NCBI GenBank assembly: GCA_021156365.1
Contig: JAJNDK010000007.1
Location: forward strand, 217,656 to 281,655
Direction: 5' to 3'
Length of the DNA stretch: 64,000 nt
DNA from: Bacteroidota bacterium
GTDB taxonomy: Bacteria; Bacteroidota; Bacteroidia; B-17B0; Aurantibacillaceae
Both the position numbers and the translations under genes were made by a program. Position 1 is the stretch's first letter. Each line of letters begins with the position of its first letter. A model generated the notes under the pieces. It ran no database searches, had not been told where the DNA came from, and saw only the letters and a list, made by a program, of their open reading frames with translations. Shown here piece after piece: positions 24,014 through 33,177 of this stretch.

Positions 24014-25438
24014 TTAGTTTTTTTCCTTGAAATGGATACTGATCTGCGTTCCTTTATCCTGATGAAAATGAACGCTGGCATCGATCTGCTCAGCGAGTAA
24101 ATAAATAAGCTCGGTGCCAAAGCTGGAATTGCCTTTACTGATGGGCTTTCCGGTGATGCCGATCCCGTTGTCGGATATGCTGAATGAATCGTCTTTGCTG
24201 CGGACCGTGATCTCTCCCTGTCCTTCCGGGAATGCATATTTGAATGAATTGCTCATAGCCTCATTCAGGATCAGGCCGAGCGGGATCATTTTATCCACCT
24301 CAAAGGAAACAGAGGAAGGGATCTGCAGCTGAAGCCGTATACCCGGTTTGTTGTAGCTGGTTTGCAATTGTCCGAAAAGCGAACGTACATATTTCGACAC
24401 ATTGATAGCGCTCAGGTTGGAATTGGCATAGAGCATCTCGTGGATCAGCGCCATGGAAATGATACGGTTCTGACTTTCGGCCACCATCTCGGAGAACTGC
24501 TTGTCGTTGGCTTTTTCTGCGTGCAGCTTCAGCAGGCTGGTGATCACCTGCAGGTTGTTCTTCACCCGGTGATGGATCTCACGAAGAAGCGTTTCTTTTT
24601 CTTTCAGCGCGGCTGCAATTTTTTCTTCATTCTTTTTACGTTCGAAAAAGAGCGGGACATTGTATTTTGTTCTGCGTTTATCCGGCTGCGATTCTTTCTT
24701 CAGGTAGTCATTGATCCGCGAAGGTGGTGCCATGATAAAAGTGCAGTTCTTGTCGCCCTTTGCCCTGCAGCTTATTTCCACGGCAGTAAGCTCGATACCG
24801 AAGCTCTCTTCGCACCAGCCCGACGAATAGCCCGCATTCATGGAACAGACCGCAAAATCCGTTTTCTCACCCGAGCGTATCCAGGAGTCCGCTTCGAAGG
24901 AATAGGGATGATGGTATTTGATGTAAAATTTCTCATCCGGTGAAGGATTACTTTCCGGTAATATATCCACAAAAGCCCAGCCGGTATAGGCAAAATGGAT
25001 AGGGCCTGCAGAGAGCTTGGAAATAGGATCTTTCAGCTTCATTTTCGAATGGAAGTTCCGGGCATCTTCGATTCCGATCAGGTGCGCCATATCGAACAGC
25101 AGATTGCTCCCGATCCGGATCGCTTCGGGAGTGGGGCGATCGGCATACAGCTTAATGATGTTCTTCAGGAAGTCGCTGGACAATGCTTCGGCGCGCATCA
25201 GGATATAACGTTGCCCGCTGATCTCTATTCTCGAAAGGCTCGGATTGGTTTTGAAAGACTGAAAATATTTTTTCACACTGAGTGCTGCCTTGTCAAAAGC
25301 AGGCTCGATATTCTTAGGTGTTTTAACTGTTTTCTTCTCGGTGTAAAAAGGCTCTTTCTTTTTTTTGAGCAGCGCATTTTCTTTCTCCAGGTCGCGGATA
25401 CGCTTTTTCAATTCCGGTATGTTGTCCCTGGTTTTCAT
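24014..25438 (-). CDS. Soluble histidine kinase with V4R sensor domain
   Basis: The 474-residue protein has no membrane segment. It has an N-terminal coiled coil (8-30) and a V4R-type ligand domain (about 75-240) ending SGWCEESFGIELTAVEISC and GDKNCTFIMAPP. The Cys pair Cys224/Cys232 is typical for V4R domains, which bind small hydrophobic molecules such as hydrocarbons, porphyrin precursors or lipids. A short linker leads to HisKA_2 (LREIHHRVKNNLQVITSLLKL, phospho-acceptor His289 or His290), then an HATPase with N-box NEAMSNSFKY and G1 box DNGIG. No receiver gene is adjacent. It probably reports an intracellular hydrophobic ligand. The partner regulator is not in view. Confidence 0.9.
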   Translation of the reverse strand: MKTRDNIPELKKRIRDLEKENALLKKKKEPFYTEKKTVKTPKNIEPAFDKAALSVKKYFQSFKTNPSLSRIEISGQRYILMRAEALSSDFLKNIIKLYADRPTPEAIRIGSNLLFDMAHLIGIEDARNFHSKMKLKDPISKLSAGPIHFAYTGWAFVDILPESNPSPDEKFYIKYHHPYSFEADSWIRSGEKTDFAVCSMNAGYSSGWCEESFGIELTAVEISCRAKGDKNCTFIMAPPSRINDYLKKESQPDKRRTKYNVPLFFERKKNEEKIAAALKEKETLLREIHHRVKNNLQVITSLLKLHAEKANDKQFSEMVAESQNRIISMALIHEMLYANSNLSAINVSKYVRSLFGQLQTSYNKPGIRLQLQIPSSVSFEVDKMIPLGLILNEAMSNSFKYAFPEGQGEITVRSKDDSFSISDNGIGITGKPISKGNSSFGTELIYLLAEQIDASVHFHQDKGTQISIHFKEKN

Positions 25439-25529
25439 TCAGAAAGGAATGCGATTTTGAAGAGTAAAGGTATAAAAATCGAATATCCGGGGAAATTTAT
25501 TTTAAATCCGGAAAGATGTGGGTAACCAC

Positions 25530-25588
25530 TCGCGAGCACGCAGAGAAACCTTTGCTGCCTTCGCGTAAAACTTCGCGCTCCTTTGCGG
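25530..25588. repeat. Copy of the dispersed gcaaag/cgcag intergenic repeat
   Basis: Just past the symporter stop the plus strand reads CGCGAGCACGCAGAGAAACC, later CTTCGCGTAAAACTTCGCGC and CTCCTTTGCGG. The same word set appears at 3941-4073 and 6494-6523. It separates the symporter from the V4R kinase gene and can fold into short stems. Confidence 0.5.
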
Positions 25589-27097
25589 TTAACCTTTCAC
25601 CGCTGTGGCAACGATCTCCGGCTCCCGCTTCACAATGAAGAGCAGCCCGAGAAAGGTCAGCAATCCGTTCCAGATGATCAGGTCGTTGCCGATCACATAT
25701 CCCCCGAACCAGTCCTTGGAGTATGTACTCAGCAGGTAACAAAGAGCGGGTGCGATCACACAGACAAGAGGCACCATTTTGTCCATCAGTTTTTTCTTCA
25801 GCAGGAGCCCGAAGGCGAACAGCCCTAACAGCGGACCATAGGTATAGCCTGCCACTTTAAGGATGGTATCAATGATGGCCGAATCATTCAGTGCGTCAAA
25901 GATCAGGATCACCAGCCAGAGCAATACGGCAAAGCTGATGTGGATAATATGCCGGTACTTGTTTTTTTTCTGTTCGGAAATATGGCCTTTTTTATCCAGC
26001 TCCAGCATATCGATGTACATGGAAGTGGTAAGTGTGGTTAGCACAGAATCTGCACTGCTGAAGGTAGCTGCAGTGAGCCCGATGATGAAGACCAGGCCGG
26101 CAAAAACACCCAGGTGATTCAGAGCGAGGTTCGGGAATACTTTATCGGTGATGACTTTTGTAGCGGTGCCGTCCATCGGCAGGGCAATACCGTTTTCATT
26201 GTAATACAGGTAAAGCAATGCGCCCAGGGCCAGGAAGAAAATATTGACAATGATCAGCACAATGCTGAACCAGAAAATATTTTTCTGCGCTTCGCCAAGT
26301 GTTTTCATGCTCAGGTTCTTTTGCATCATGTTCTGATCGAGACCTGTCATGGTAACGGCAATAAAGATCCCGCCGAGGAACTGCTTGGGAAAGAATGAAG
26401 CGGCCTTCCAGTCACCAAAGAATGTTTTGGAATACTCCGAAGCACTGATCTTAGAAACGACATCACTTATGTTCCAGCCGGTATGGTTCATAATGGCTGC
26501 GATAGAAAGCACTACGCCCAATATGAGGAAAAGCGATTGAAAAGTATCGGTCCACACGAGTGTTTTGATGCCGCCTTTGTAAGTGTATACGAGCATCAGG
26601 GCAATGATCACCGAAACGCTTACGGCAAAAGGAATATGAAATCCTTCGATGCGGTCGAATACAAAATACTGGATCACGCCGGCTGCAAGGAAAAGCCTGC
26701 CCGCCGCTCCTAAGACGCGCGAAAGGATAAAGTAAAAAGCACCTGTTTTCTGTGTAATGCGTCCGAAGCGGGTTTCCAGGTAGGTGTAGATGGAAAGCAA
26801 ATTCATCCGGTAATAGAGTGGAAGCAGCACATGTGAAATGATCAGGTAACCGAAAAAATAGCCCAGCACCAATTGCATATAGGAGAAACCATTCGCGCCC
26901 ACAGCACCCGGAACAGAGATATACGTTACGCCCGAAAGAGAGTCGCCAAGCATACCGAATGCCACTGCGTACCAGGGAGAAGCTTTGTTACCGATGAAAT
27001 AGGATTCGGAATTACTGTTGCGGGAAGTGATCCAGGCAATGACCAGCAAAAAACCGAAGTAACCGAGTATGCAGGAAATGACGAGCAGTGATGACAT
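25589..27097 (-). CDS. Sodium:solute symporter (SSS family)
   Basis: The 502-residue protein has about 13 membrane helices, the SSS layout. Recognisable elements are the front YFIGNKASPWYAVAFGMLGDSLSGVTYISVPG (residues 33-64), GGIKTLVWTDTFQSLFLILG and GLTAATFSSADSVLTTLTTS near 355-375, the last with the Na2-site serines. It imports a small organic solute with sodium; relatives carry sugars, sialic acid, nucleosides or proline, and I cannot choose. It lies alone between the V4R kinase gene (same strand, 150 bp with a repeat) and divergent recR. Confidence 0.93.
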   Translation of the reverse strand: MSSLLVISCILGYFGFLLVIAWITSRNSNSESYFIGNKASPWYAVAFGMLGDSLSGVTYISVPGAVGANGFSYMQLVLGYFFGYLIISHVLLPLYYRMNLLSIYTYLETRFGRITQKTGAFYFILSRVLGAAGRLFLAAGVIQYFVFDRIEGFHIPFAVSVSVIIALMLVYTYKGGIKTLVWTDTFQSLFLILGVVLSIAAIMNHTGWNISDVVSKISASEYSKTFFGDWKAASFFPKQFLGGIFIAVTMTGLDQNMMQKNLSMKTLGEAQKNIFWFSIVLIIVNIFFLALGALLYLYYNENGIALPMDGTATKVITDKVFPNLALNHLGVFAGLVFIIGLTAATFSSADSVLTTLTTSMYIDMLELDKKGHISEQKKNKYRHIIHISFAVLLWLVILIFDALNDSAIIDTILKVAGYTYGPLLGLFAFGLLLKKKLMDKMVPLVCVIAPALCYLLSTYSKDWFGGYVIGNDLIIWNGLLTFLGLLFIVKREPEIVATAVKG

Positions 27098-27223
27098 AGC
27101 ACGAAGTTCGCCTTCTGAATGCTAAAATACCGGTACGGGAGCGATTAGTTCTTCACAGGAATTTGTTCACTAAATAGCCTGTTTTTTTAACTCTTTTCGG
27201 GACTTTATACCACGGAATTGCCG

Positions 27224-27231
27224 TATTTTTG
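27224..27231 (+). promoter_or_regulatory. -7 promoter element of recR
   Basis: TATTTTTG matches TAnnTTTG exactly and ends only six bases before the recR ATG at 27237. The transcript should start within a few bases of the ATG, so recR is probably translated from a leaderless mRNA. Confidence 0.6.
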
Positions 27232-27236
27232 CAGTT

Positions 27237-27857
27237 ATGGAATTTTCTTCGAAACTGATCGAACGCGCAGTAAATGAGTTTTCTCAGCTACCGGGTGTTG
27301 GCAAGAAAACGGCGCTCCGTTTTGTGCTACATATGTTGAAAAAGGAAAAGGAGGAAGTAGAAGGTTTTTCCGAATCACTGCTAAGGCTCCGCAATGAGAT
27401 CTGCTTCTGTAAGAACTGCTACAATATTTCGGATAAAGAACTGTGTGAGATCTGCTCCAATCCTTCGCGCGACGAAAGGGTGATCTGTGTGGTACAGGAC
27501 ATCCGTGATGTGATGGCGATCGAGAATACCGGTTTGTTCAGGGGACAGTATCATATTTTAGGAGGAGTTATTTCTCCGATCGAAGGAATCGGTCCGGCTA
27601 ACCTTACTGTAGAACCTTTGGTAAGGAAAATAGAAAGCACAGGAGTGCAGGAAATCATCATGGCGTTGCCGGCTACCATGGAAGGAGAAACAACGAATTT
27701 TTATATCTACAAAAAGATAGCGGCTTTCAATATCACCGTTTCCACTATTGCACGTGGTATTGCCATTGGCGATGAGCTGGAATATGCAGATGAAGTAACC
27801 TTAGGAAGATCCATTCAGTTCAGGGTGCCGTACAGCAATCAATTGGTAAATAAGTAA
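27237..27857 (+). CDS. recR: Recombination mediator protein RecR
   Basis: The 206-residue RecR acts with RecO (and RecF) to load RecA on gapped single-stranded DNA. All parts are visible: helix-hairpin-helix [12 protein letters not shown] (18-29), a C4 zinc finger with Cys58, Cys61, Cys70 and Cys73 ([16 protein letters not shown]), a Toprim domain from about 80 ([16 protein letters not shown]), and the closing [17 protein letters not shown]. Length is normal (about 200). It is convergent with the T9SS protein gene, four bases apart. The start is set by the ATG six bases after the -7 box. Confidence 0.97.
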   Translation: MEFSSKLIERAVNEFSQLPGVGKKTALRFVLHMLKKEKEEVEGFSESLLRLRNEICFCKNCYNISDKELCEICSNPSRDERVICVVQDIRDVMAIENTGLFRGQYHILGGVISPIEGIGPANLTVEPLVRKIESTGVQEIIMALPATMEGETTNFYIYKKIAAFNITVSTIARGIAIGDELEYADEVTLGRSIQFRVPYSNQLVNK

Positions 27858-27861
27858 GCCC

Positions 27862-29457
27862 TTAATTTTCCAGTTTCAACACCTTCACCGGTTTGCACTG
27901 ATCAATGCTGATATAATACACACCAGCCGATAAGTTGGAGCCTACCGTGATCTCCCCCGAATTATTTTGTAGTACTCGCTCTTCAGCCAGTCTGCCAATA
28001 TTGTCGTATACTTTCAACGTATGTTCCTGATCGTCGCTTTTTAATGTGTAATATACGCTGAGCTCTTGTATAAATGGATTTTTTCCGCATTTGAAATCCG
28101 TCACCTCATTTGCATAATCCGCAATGCCCGTACCCAAAGGAAGCAGCTTCCTGTTTAAAAGCGTTAGCACTCCGTTTGTAAGTATCACATTGTTTACCAC
28201 CAATGTCTGGTATCCGGCTTTGGAAAGCTGCACGGAATAGCTTCCCGCATCCACTGTCCCTGTTGCATACGTTCCGCCATTGGCAGTGGTTACGTCTGCT
28301 GTGCTTAATCCGATGATCTCTACCAGCACACCATTCAGGTTGGCTAATGTAACGGAGTCCTTTATGTTTCCTTCCAGCCAGCAGGCATGGATGTAAGTGG
28401 GTGTAAGCACATGCAATCCGTCTTCGATATTGGATACGACAATGGTGCCGGAAGGAAGGAAAGGATACACCCCCCATGCTCCGTGAAAGCCATCGCCCAA
28501 CGAACCGCTGTAGGTATCGTATTTGCCCACTTCGATCATGTTGTGCGGACGGCTCACGTCTACAATATTAAATCCTTCCGTATACCAGGAAGTAACGGCA
28601 AAGCTGTCGTTTCGCACATGTACATTGTGTACAATGGAATTGCTTCCCGGATTGGTTTGCAGCCGGTCCAGTTCTGTAACGTTCCCCAGGTCACTGATAT
28701 CATAGGAAGTAAGGAAGGAGTTGTTCACTTCATCGGTAGTGAACAATGTTTTTTTATCGGGCGAAGGCCAGGTATTGTGGGTGAAATTTCCGGGAGTAGG
28801 AAAGGACGAAATGGTTTGAGGGCTTGTCTTATTAGTAAAATCAATGATCGTACAGGTACCGTGAAAAACTTCTCCCCCGTAAAGTGTATCATTGTCTACA
28901 TATCCGTCGTGCACATAACGCACATTGTATCTGCCCAGGTAAACGGGATTGTATGGATCTGCAAGACTTGCACACAAAGCACCGCTGTTTCCGATATTGG
29001 AGCCATACAGGTATATATTGCCTTTAGTGGTATCTACATGCAGTGCATGAATGCTACTTAATGTATTTGGACCGAAACTCGGTGTCCAGTGATGATAAGG
29101 CAACGTAGTTCCCGGCAAATTGCTGAGATCCACGATTTGTAAACCGCTTCCCGCCTCTGATGTTACATAGGCATATTTTTTATAAACTTTAATTTCTTTC
29201 CAGATCTGGTTAGGGCCTGCAGGCCATGGAATAGCTGCCAGCTCAAAAGGATTATCAGGATCGGTAACATCCACTATCGACATGCCGGTTTCCACACCTA
29301 CCAGTGCATATTCTTTACCGGTGCTGTCAACATAGCCACAAATATTGGCACATTCTTCCCCCGGATACGGGAGATTGCTGCGGTGGACGATATTGAAATT
29401 CTGCGCCATGCCGCTCAGGCTCAGTAGCGTGATGGCTATACATACCAGTGTTTTCAT
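27862..29457 (-). CDS. Choice-of-anchor B family secreted protein with T9SS sorting domain
   Basis: The 531-residue protein has a signal peptide (MKTLVCIAITLLSLSGMAQ). LVIVD-type beta-propeller repeats follow (GMSIVDVTDPDNPFELAAIPWP, GLQIVDLSNLPGTTLPYHHW, GFNIVDVSRPHNMIEVGKYD), the pattern of the choice-of-anchor B family. A carboxypeptidase-regulatory-like segment comes after (ACWLEGNIKDSVTLANLNGVLVEI, ...KAGYQTLVVNNV). The C-terminal 80 residues form a T9SS type A sorting domain ending LSAGVYYISIDQCKPVKVLKLEN. Exported and surface-attached or released by T9SS. No enzymatic residues are evident. Confidence 0.9.
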   Translation of the reverse strand: MKTLVCIAITLLSLSGMAQNFNIVHRSNLPYPGEECANICGYVDSTGKEYALVGVETGMSIVDVTDPDNPFELAAIPWPAGPNQIWKEIKVYKKYAYVTSEAGSGLQIVDLSNLPGTTLPYHHWTPSFGPNTLSSIHALHVDTTKGNIYLYGSNIGNSGALCASLADPYNPVYLGRYNVRYVHDGYVDNDTLYGGEVFHGTCTIIDFTNKTSPQTISSFPTPGNFTHNTWPSPDKKTLFTTDEVNNSFLTSYDISDLGNVTELDRLQTNPGSNSIVHNVHVRNDSFAVTSWYTEGFNIVDVSRPHNMIEVGKYDTYSGSLGDGFHGAWGVYPFLPSGTIVVSNIEDGLHVLTPTYIHACWLEGNIKDSVTLANLNGVLVEIIGLSTADVTTANGGTYATGTVDAGSYSVQLSKAGYQTLVVNNVILTNGVLTLLNRKLLPLGTGIADYANEVTDFKCGKNPFIQELSVYYTLKSDDQEHTLKVYDNIGRLAEERVLQNNSGEITVGSNLSAGVYYISIDQCKPVKVLKLEN

Positions 29458-29474
29458 GTGAATAGTGCTTGGTC

Positions 29475-29482
29475 CAAATGTA
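29475..29482 (-). promoter_or_regulatory. -7 element, minus strand (choice-of-anchor gene)
   Basis: The minus strand reads TACATTTG, a perfect TAnnTTTG box, 18 bp upstream of the ATG at 29457. The opposing recQ box lies only 17 bp away, so the two promoters overlap and could compete. Confidence 0.5.
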
Positions 29483-29498
29483 GCAAAATAATTTTTTA

Positions 29499-29506
29499 TA
29501 CTTTTG
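29499..29506 (+). promoter_or_regulatory. -7 element of recQ
   Basis: TACTTTTG matches TAnnTTTG and lies 13 bp before the recQ ATG at 29520, giving a leader of about eight bases. Confidence 0.5.
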
Positions 29507-29519
29507 AAGAATAGGTTAA

Positions 29520-31421
29520 ATGATAAAACCCCGCGACATATTGGCCCGTTACTGGGGTTATGACAATTTCAGGCCCGGCCAGGAAGAAATTGTTAAATCC
29601 GTACTGGACGGGAAGGATACACTTGCTCTGCTGCCAACCGGCGGCGGAAAATCCATTTGTTTTCAGGTGCCTGCCCTGGCGCAGGATGGTTTGTGCCTCG
29701 TTATATCCCCGCTGATAGCCCTGATGAACGACCAGGTGGAAAACCTCATGAAACGGGGCATCAAAGCGATGGCCATTACTTCGGCCATGAACTGGCACGA
29801 GATCCGCATCGCCTTTTCCAACTGCATCAACGGGAATTATAAGTTCCTGTATGTTTCGCCTGAACGGATGCAGACGGAGGTTTTCCTCAAGAATTTGCAT
29901 GATCTTTCCATCAGCATGATAGCAGTGGATGAGGCGCATTGTATCTCCCAATGGGGTTATGATTTTCGTCCCAGCTACCTGAAGATCGCAGAATTGCGCG
30001 ATTCGCTGCCGAAGGTTCCCATTATTGCACTCACGGCCAGCGCTACACAAAAAGTAATAGTAGATATCCAGGAGAAGCTGCATTTTAAGGATCAGCAGGT
30101 TTTTAAATCCAGCTTTGCCCGCCCCAATCTGCATTACATTGTGCAGCCGGAGGAAGATAAGATCGGCAGGCTGTTTTCCATTTGCAACAAAATAAAAGGA
30201 ACAGGAGTGGTGTATGTGCGTAATCGCCGCAAAACGGTAGAGACTGCGATGCTCCTGAGCCAGCACGGGATCACAGCCGACTATTACCATGCCGGTCTTT
30301 CATCGGATGACCGGAAAACAAAACAGGCAAACTGGATCGCAGACAAGACACGTGTTATTGTAGCCACCAATGCTTTTGGAATGGGGATCGACAAACCGGA
30401 TGTACGATTTGTGGTGCATCTCGATCTGCCGGACAGCCTCGAAGCTTACTTCCAGGAAGCAGGCAGGGGAGGGCGCGATGGGAAAACAGCCTATGCAGTG
30501 CTTCTGTTCCAGGAAATGGATGCAGAGCAATTAAAACAATCCATCGAGCTTTCGTTTCCTTCCTTCGATGATATCAAACAAACCTATGCAGCTATTTCCA
30601 ATTACTGCCAGGTAGCGATAGGAGCGGGTTTGGGAATGGCCTACGATTTGGACCTCGATGCGATCAGCAGTAATTATAAACTAAAACCCGCTACTGTTTT
30701 TAATTCCGTACGGTTCCTTGAAAAGGAAGGATATCTCTCTTACCAGGATAATTCCTTCGAACAATCGAAAGTATTGTTGTTGTATAACAAAGAAGATCTG
30801 TATAATTTCGAGATCAAGTATCCGAAGTTCGAGCGGGTGCTGAAATCACTGCTGCGTAATTACGGCGGCCTGTTCGAACAGCATACCTACATCAATGAGA
30901 ACCAATTGGCCAACCGTTTAATGATGCGCCCGGAGGAATTAAAAGAACAGTTAACGCGTCTTCACAAAATGGAAGTGCTGGAGTATATTCCCAAATCGCA
31001 ATTGCCGAAGATCATCTATACAGCCAACCGTATTGATAATAAACACCTGGATTTTTTGCCGGAGAATTACAAAAAGCTGAAACAGGTGGCAGAAGAACGT
31101 GCAGCTGCTGTGATCCGCTATGCAAAAGAAAAGCATGTGTGCCGCAACCGTTTGCTCCTTGCTTATTTTGATGAAACGAACATCAAGGATTGCGGACACT
31201 GTGATGTATGTCTGAAAAAGAAACGCGATGAACACAGCTCGGAGCTCGACAGCCTCTCCACACAGATCCTGAATGTATTGCACAACCACCCGCATAAGTT
31301 AGACGAGCTGATCAGCCTCTTCTACCGGCATGATAAAGTATTGGTAGTAGAATCCATCAATGAGCTGGCAGAAGCCAATGAGATTGTAATTACGAGAGAG
31401 AAACTGGTGAGGCTGAAATGA
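29520..31421 (+). CDS. recQ: ATP-dependent DNA helicase RecQ, short form
   Basis: The 633-residue superfamily 2 helicase unwinds recombination and fork intermediates 3' to 5'. Motif 0 NFRPGQEEI (16-24), Walker A PTGGGKS (39-45), DEAH box VDEAHCISQWG (136-146), TASAT, and motif VI QEAGRGGRDG are all present. The RecQ zinc site is visible near 540-565: one Cys (CRNRLL) and then CGHCDVC. The HRDC domain that closes E. coli RecQ is absent; the C-terminus ends soon after a winged-helix-like segment. Short RecQs are common in Bacteroidota. The TGA stop overlaps the ATG of the next gene (ATGA). Confidence 0.96.
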   Translation: MIKPRDILARYWGYDNFRPGQEEIVKSVLDGKDTLALLPTGGGKSICFQVPALAQDGLCLVISPLIALMNDQVENLMKRGIKAMAITSAMNWHEIRIAFSNCINGNYKFLYVSPERMQTEVFLKNLHDLSISMIAVDEAHCISQWGYDFRPSYLKIAELRDSLPKVPIIALTASATQKVIVDIQEKLHFKDQQVFKSSFARPNLHYIVQPEEDKIGRLFSICNKIKGTGVVYVRNRRKTVETAMLLSQHGITADYYHAGLSSDDRKTKQANWIADKTRVIVATNAFGMGIDKPDVRFVVHLDLPDSLEAYFQEAGRGGRDGKTAYAVLLFQEMDAEQLKQSIELSFPSFDDIKQTYAAISNYCQVAIGAGLGMAYDLDLDAISSNYKLKPATVFNSVRFLEKEGYLSYQDNSFEQSKVLLLYNKEDLYNFEIKYPKFERVLKSLLRNYGGLFEQHTYINENQLANRLMMRPEELKEQLTRLHKMEVLEYIPKSQLPKIIYTANRIDNKHLDFLPENYKKLKQVAEERAAAVIRYAKEKHVCRNRLLLAYFDETNIKDCGHCDVCLKKKRDEHSSELDSLSTQILNVLHNHPHKLDELISLFYRHDKVLVVESINELAEANEIVITREKLVRLK

Positions 31422-32179
31422 AAAAGAGCGTTTTGTATATATGTTTTTTGCTGCCTCTTCTTTTGACAGGACAAACGAATCTCGTAACGATCAGTAAAGC
31501 TTACGAAACAGACACCGAACCGTATGTCAGTTATAAATGGATCCTCAATGGAAAAGTGCTGGGACCAAAAACAAAGACCATAAAGGTGAAAACGCATTAT
31601 CCGCTTTTTGATACGATAATTTTTATGAATGGTGTATCCCGGGAAAAAGTGATCACCCGATTTAAGCCGGGCAAAAAATATGTGATAACTCTTGGTTGCT
31701 GTGATGCAGGATTTGATATACATGATGCAGAACCCAGACACTATGAGAGACTATTTGACTCGATCCCCGACTGGCAATATGATTCGATCCGGCTAAGCGA
31801 AGAAAATCCCCCGATCGATTTTAATGTAATTAATCATATCTCAAAAGATACACTGATAGGTTTGTATGCAGATTTATATGCCTGCCTTGGAAATGGGTTT
31901 ATGCTTAAAAATAATATGCATAAAAGGGATCTTTGGCCTTCTAAATCGGGTTATGCAGATAACAGGGATTTTATCATGGTTGCCGTGCGAAAAGACACGT
32001 TGTTACCTGAAGTATGGGATAATGGATGGTTTCGTATAGATGAAAATGAAGGGTTCAATCTCTGGTGCGAAAGCATACGTGTTGTAACAAAAGTGCAGGT
32101 TCGGTTTATGTATCATGAAAAAATACTCGCGGTATATGATGCAAAAAGAAAAAGGTTGAAGTTGAAGATTCTTAACTGA
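31418..32179 (+). CDS. Exported protein of unknown function, recQ operon
   Basis: The 253-residue protein starts in a 4-nt ATGA overlap with recQ. The signal peptide is KKSVLYICFLLPLLLTGQ. The mature part opens with a beta-rich domain (YVSYKWILNGKVLGPKTKTIKVKTHYPLFDT, GKKYVITLGCCDAGFDIHDAE); the second half is mixed. The CCD.GF phrase recalls proteins that carry adjacent cysteines in the periplasm. No family is recognised. Coupling to recQ looks accidental rather than functional. It is convergent with the next gene with 7 bp between stops. Confidence 0.75.
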   Translation: MKKSVLYICFLLPLLLTGQTNLVTISKAYETDTEPYVSYKWILNGKVLGPKTKTIKVKTHYPLFDTIIFMNGVSREKVITRFKPGKKYVITLGCCDAGFDIHDAEPRHYERLFDSIPDWQYDSIRLSEENPPIDFNVINHISKDTLIGLYADLYACLGNGFMLKNNMHKRDLWPSKSGYADNRDFIMVAVRKDTLLPEVWDNGWFRIDENEGFNLWCESIRVVTKVQVRFMYHEKILAVYDAKRKRLKLKILN

Positions 32180-32186
32180 GGATCGT

Positions 32187-32891
32187 TTATTTCCCCCCTC
32201 CTTCTACCAGGAACATCAATGCTTTGATACGTGTGATGGTATTTTCCGGGCAGCTTTTGTCGAGCAGTGAATAGTATTGTTTTTTATAGCTAAAGGTGAT
32301 AATGTGTGGAATGCAGGTACTGGCAGGCAATGTTTTCACTGCTTTTTCGTAAGTACTTGCCTGCAGGTAGGTTTTCTCACCCTGGGTATATTCGTTAAAT
32401 ACATCATCGGTGAGCCCCTGGTATTGCAAACTTTTATACCGTCCATCTGCTAATCGTGTAATGGCGATCTTTTCGTAGTTGATAGACTCAAGGCCGGAAG
32501 AGATAATAAATACCGTGTCGTTTGTCTTCAGCTTGTCCATAAAAGAAAGGGTGGTTGGAACTTCTGCATATGCTGCACGCAGACCCTTTACTTTCAGTTT
32601 GTATTTTTTCTTTGATCCGATGCTAATGTTTTTCCTAACCTTGTCGCCGAACACGGAATTGAAAGTAAGCGTATACTCGCCCGGCTTCAATACTTCTATT
32701 ATATCTTTTTTCTGTGAATGCAACAGGTAATAAAAAGAAGTGTCTTTGCTCTGCACTTTTACATCCGACCAGAAGCTGAATCCGTGCTTGGAAGTTTTAT
32801 CGTCTGTGCAAAGGCTTATTTTTTTCGGGCTTTGGGCCCACAGGGAAAAGGATGCCGAAAGCACCAGCAATATGGTGAAGCGTAGTTTCAT
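32187..32891 (-). CDS. Exported protein of unknown function
   Basis: The 234-residue protein has a signal peptide (KLRFTILLVLSASFSLWAQ). The mature part is beta-rich near the start (PGEYTLTFNSVFGDKVRKNISIGSKKKYKLKVKG), like an FN3 or carboxypeptidase-regulatory unit, and mixed later. No motif or family is recognised. The gene follows the NifU-like gene directly: the TAA of that gene is immediately followed by this ATG. It shares the operon with mrp and NifU, though an exported product does not obviously fit Fe-S work. Confidence 0.72.
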   Translation of the reverse strand: MKLRFTILLVLSASFSLWAQSPKKISLCTDDKTSKHGFSFWSDVKVQSKDTSFYYLLHSQKKDIIEVLKPGEYTLTFNSVFGDKVRKNISIGSKKKYKLKVKGLRAAYAEVPTTLSFMDKLKTNDTVFIISSGLESINYEKIAITRLADGRYKSLQYQGLTDDVFNEYTQGEKTYLQASTYEKAVKTLPASTCIPHIITFSYKKQYYSLLDKSCPENTITRIKALMFLVEGGGK

Positions 32892-33134
32892 TTAATTGTT
32901 TATGGCAATAACGGATTTTATTTCAGGAACAGAACGTTTGATCGTTTCTTCAATTCCTGCTTTCATAGTCATCATGCTCATGCTGCAGCTTTTGCAGGCG
33001 CCTGTCAGCTCCACTTTCACGGTTCTGTCTTCCGTCAGCTCCACCAGCTCCACATTTCCACCGTCTGCTTCGAGGTATGGCCTGATGGATTTCAGCGCTT
33101 CTTCTACTCTTGATCTTAATTCTGTATCAGGCAT
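32892..33134 (-). CDS. NifU C-terminal domain Fe-S scaffold/carrier
   Basis: The 80-residue protein is just the NifU C-terminal (NFU) domain: RVEEALKSIRPYLEADGGNVELVEL followed by the cluster-binding motif TGACKSCSMSMMT with Cys47 and Cys50. Such short NFU proteins form dimers and carry a [4Fe-4S] cluster to target enzymes. The gene lies 43 bp after mrp on the same strand, a pairing that fits shared work in Fe-S delivery. Confidence 0.93.
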   Translation of the reverse strand: MPDTELRSRVEEALKSIRPYLEADGGNVELVELTEDRTVKVELTGACKSCSMSMMTMKAGIEETIKRSVPEIKSVIAINN

Positions 33135-33177
33135 TTTTGGTCGGTGTTGATTAACAAATGTATTAAATTAAATGGAT

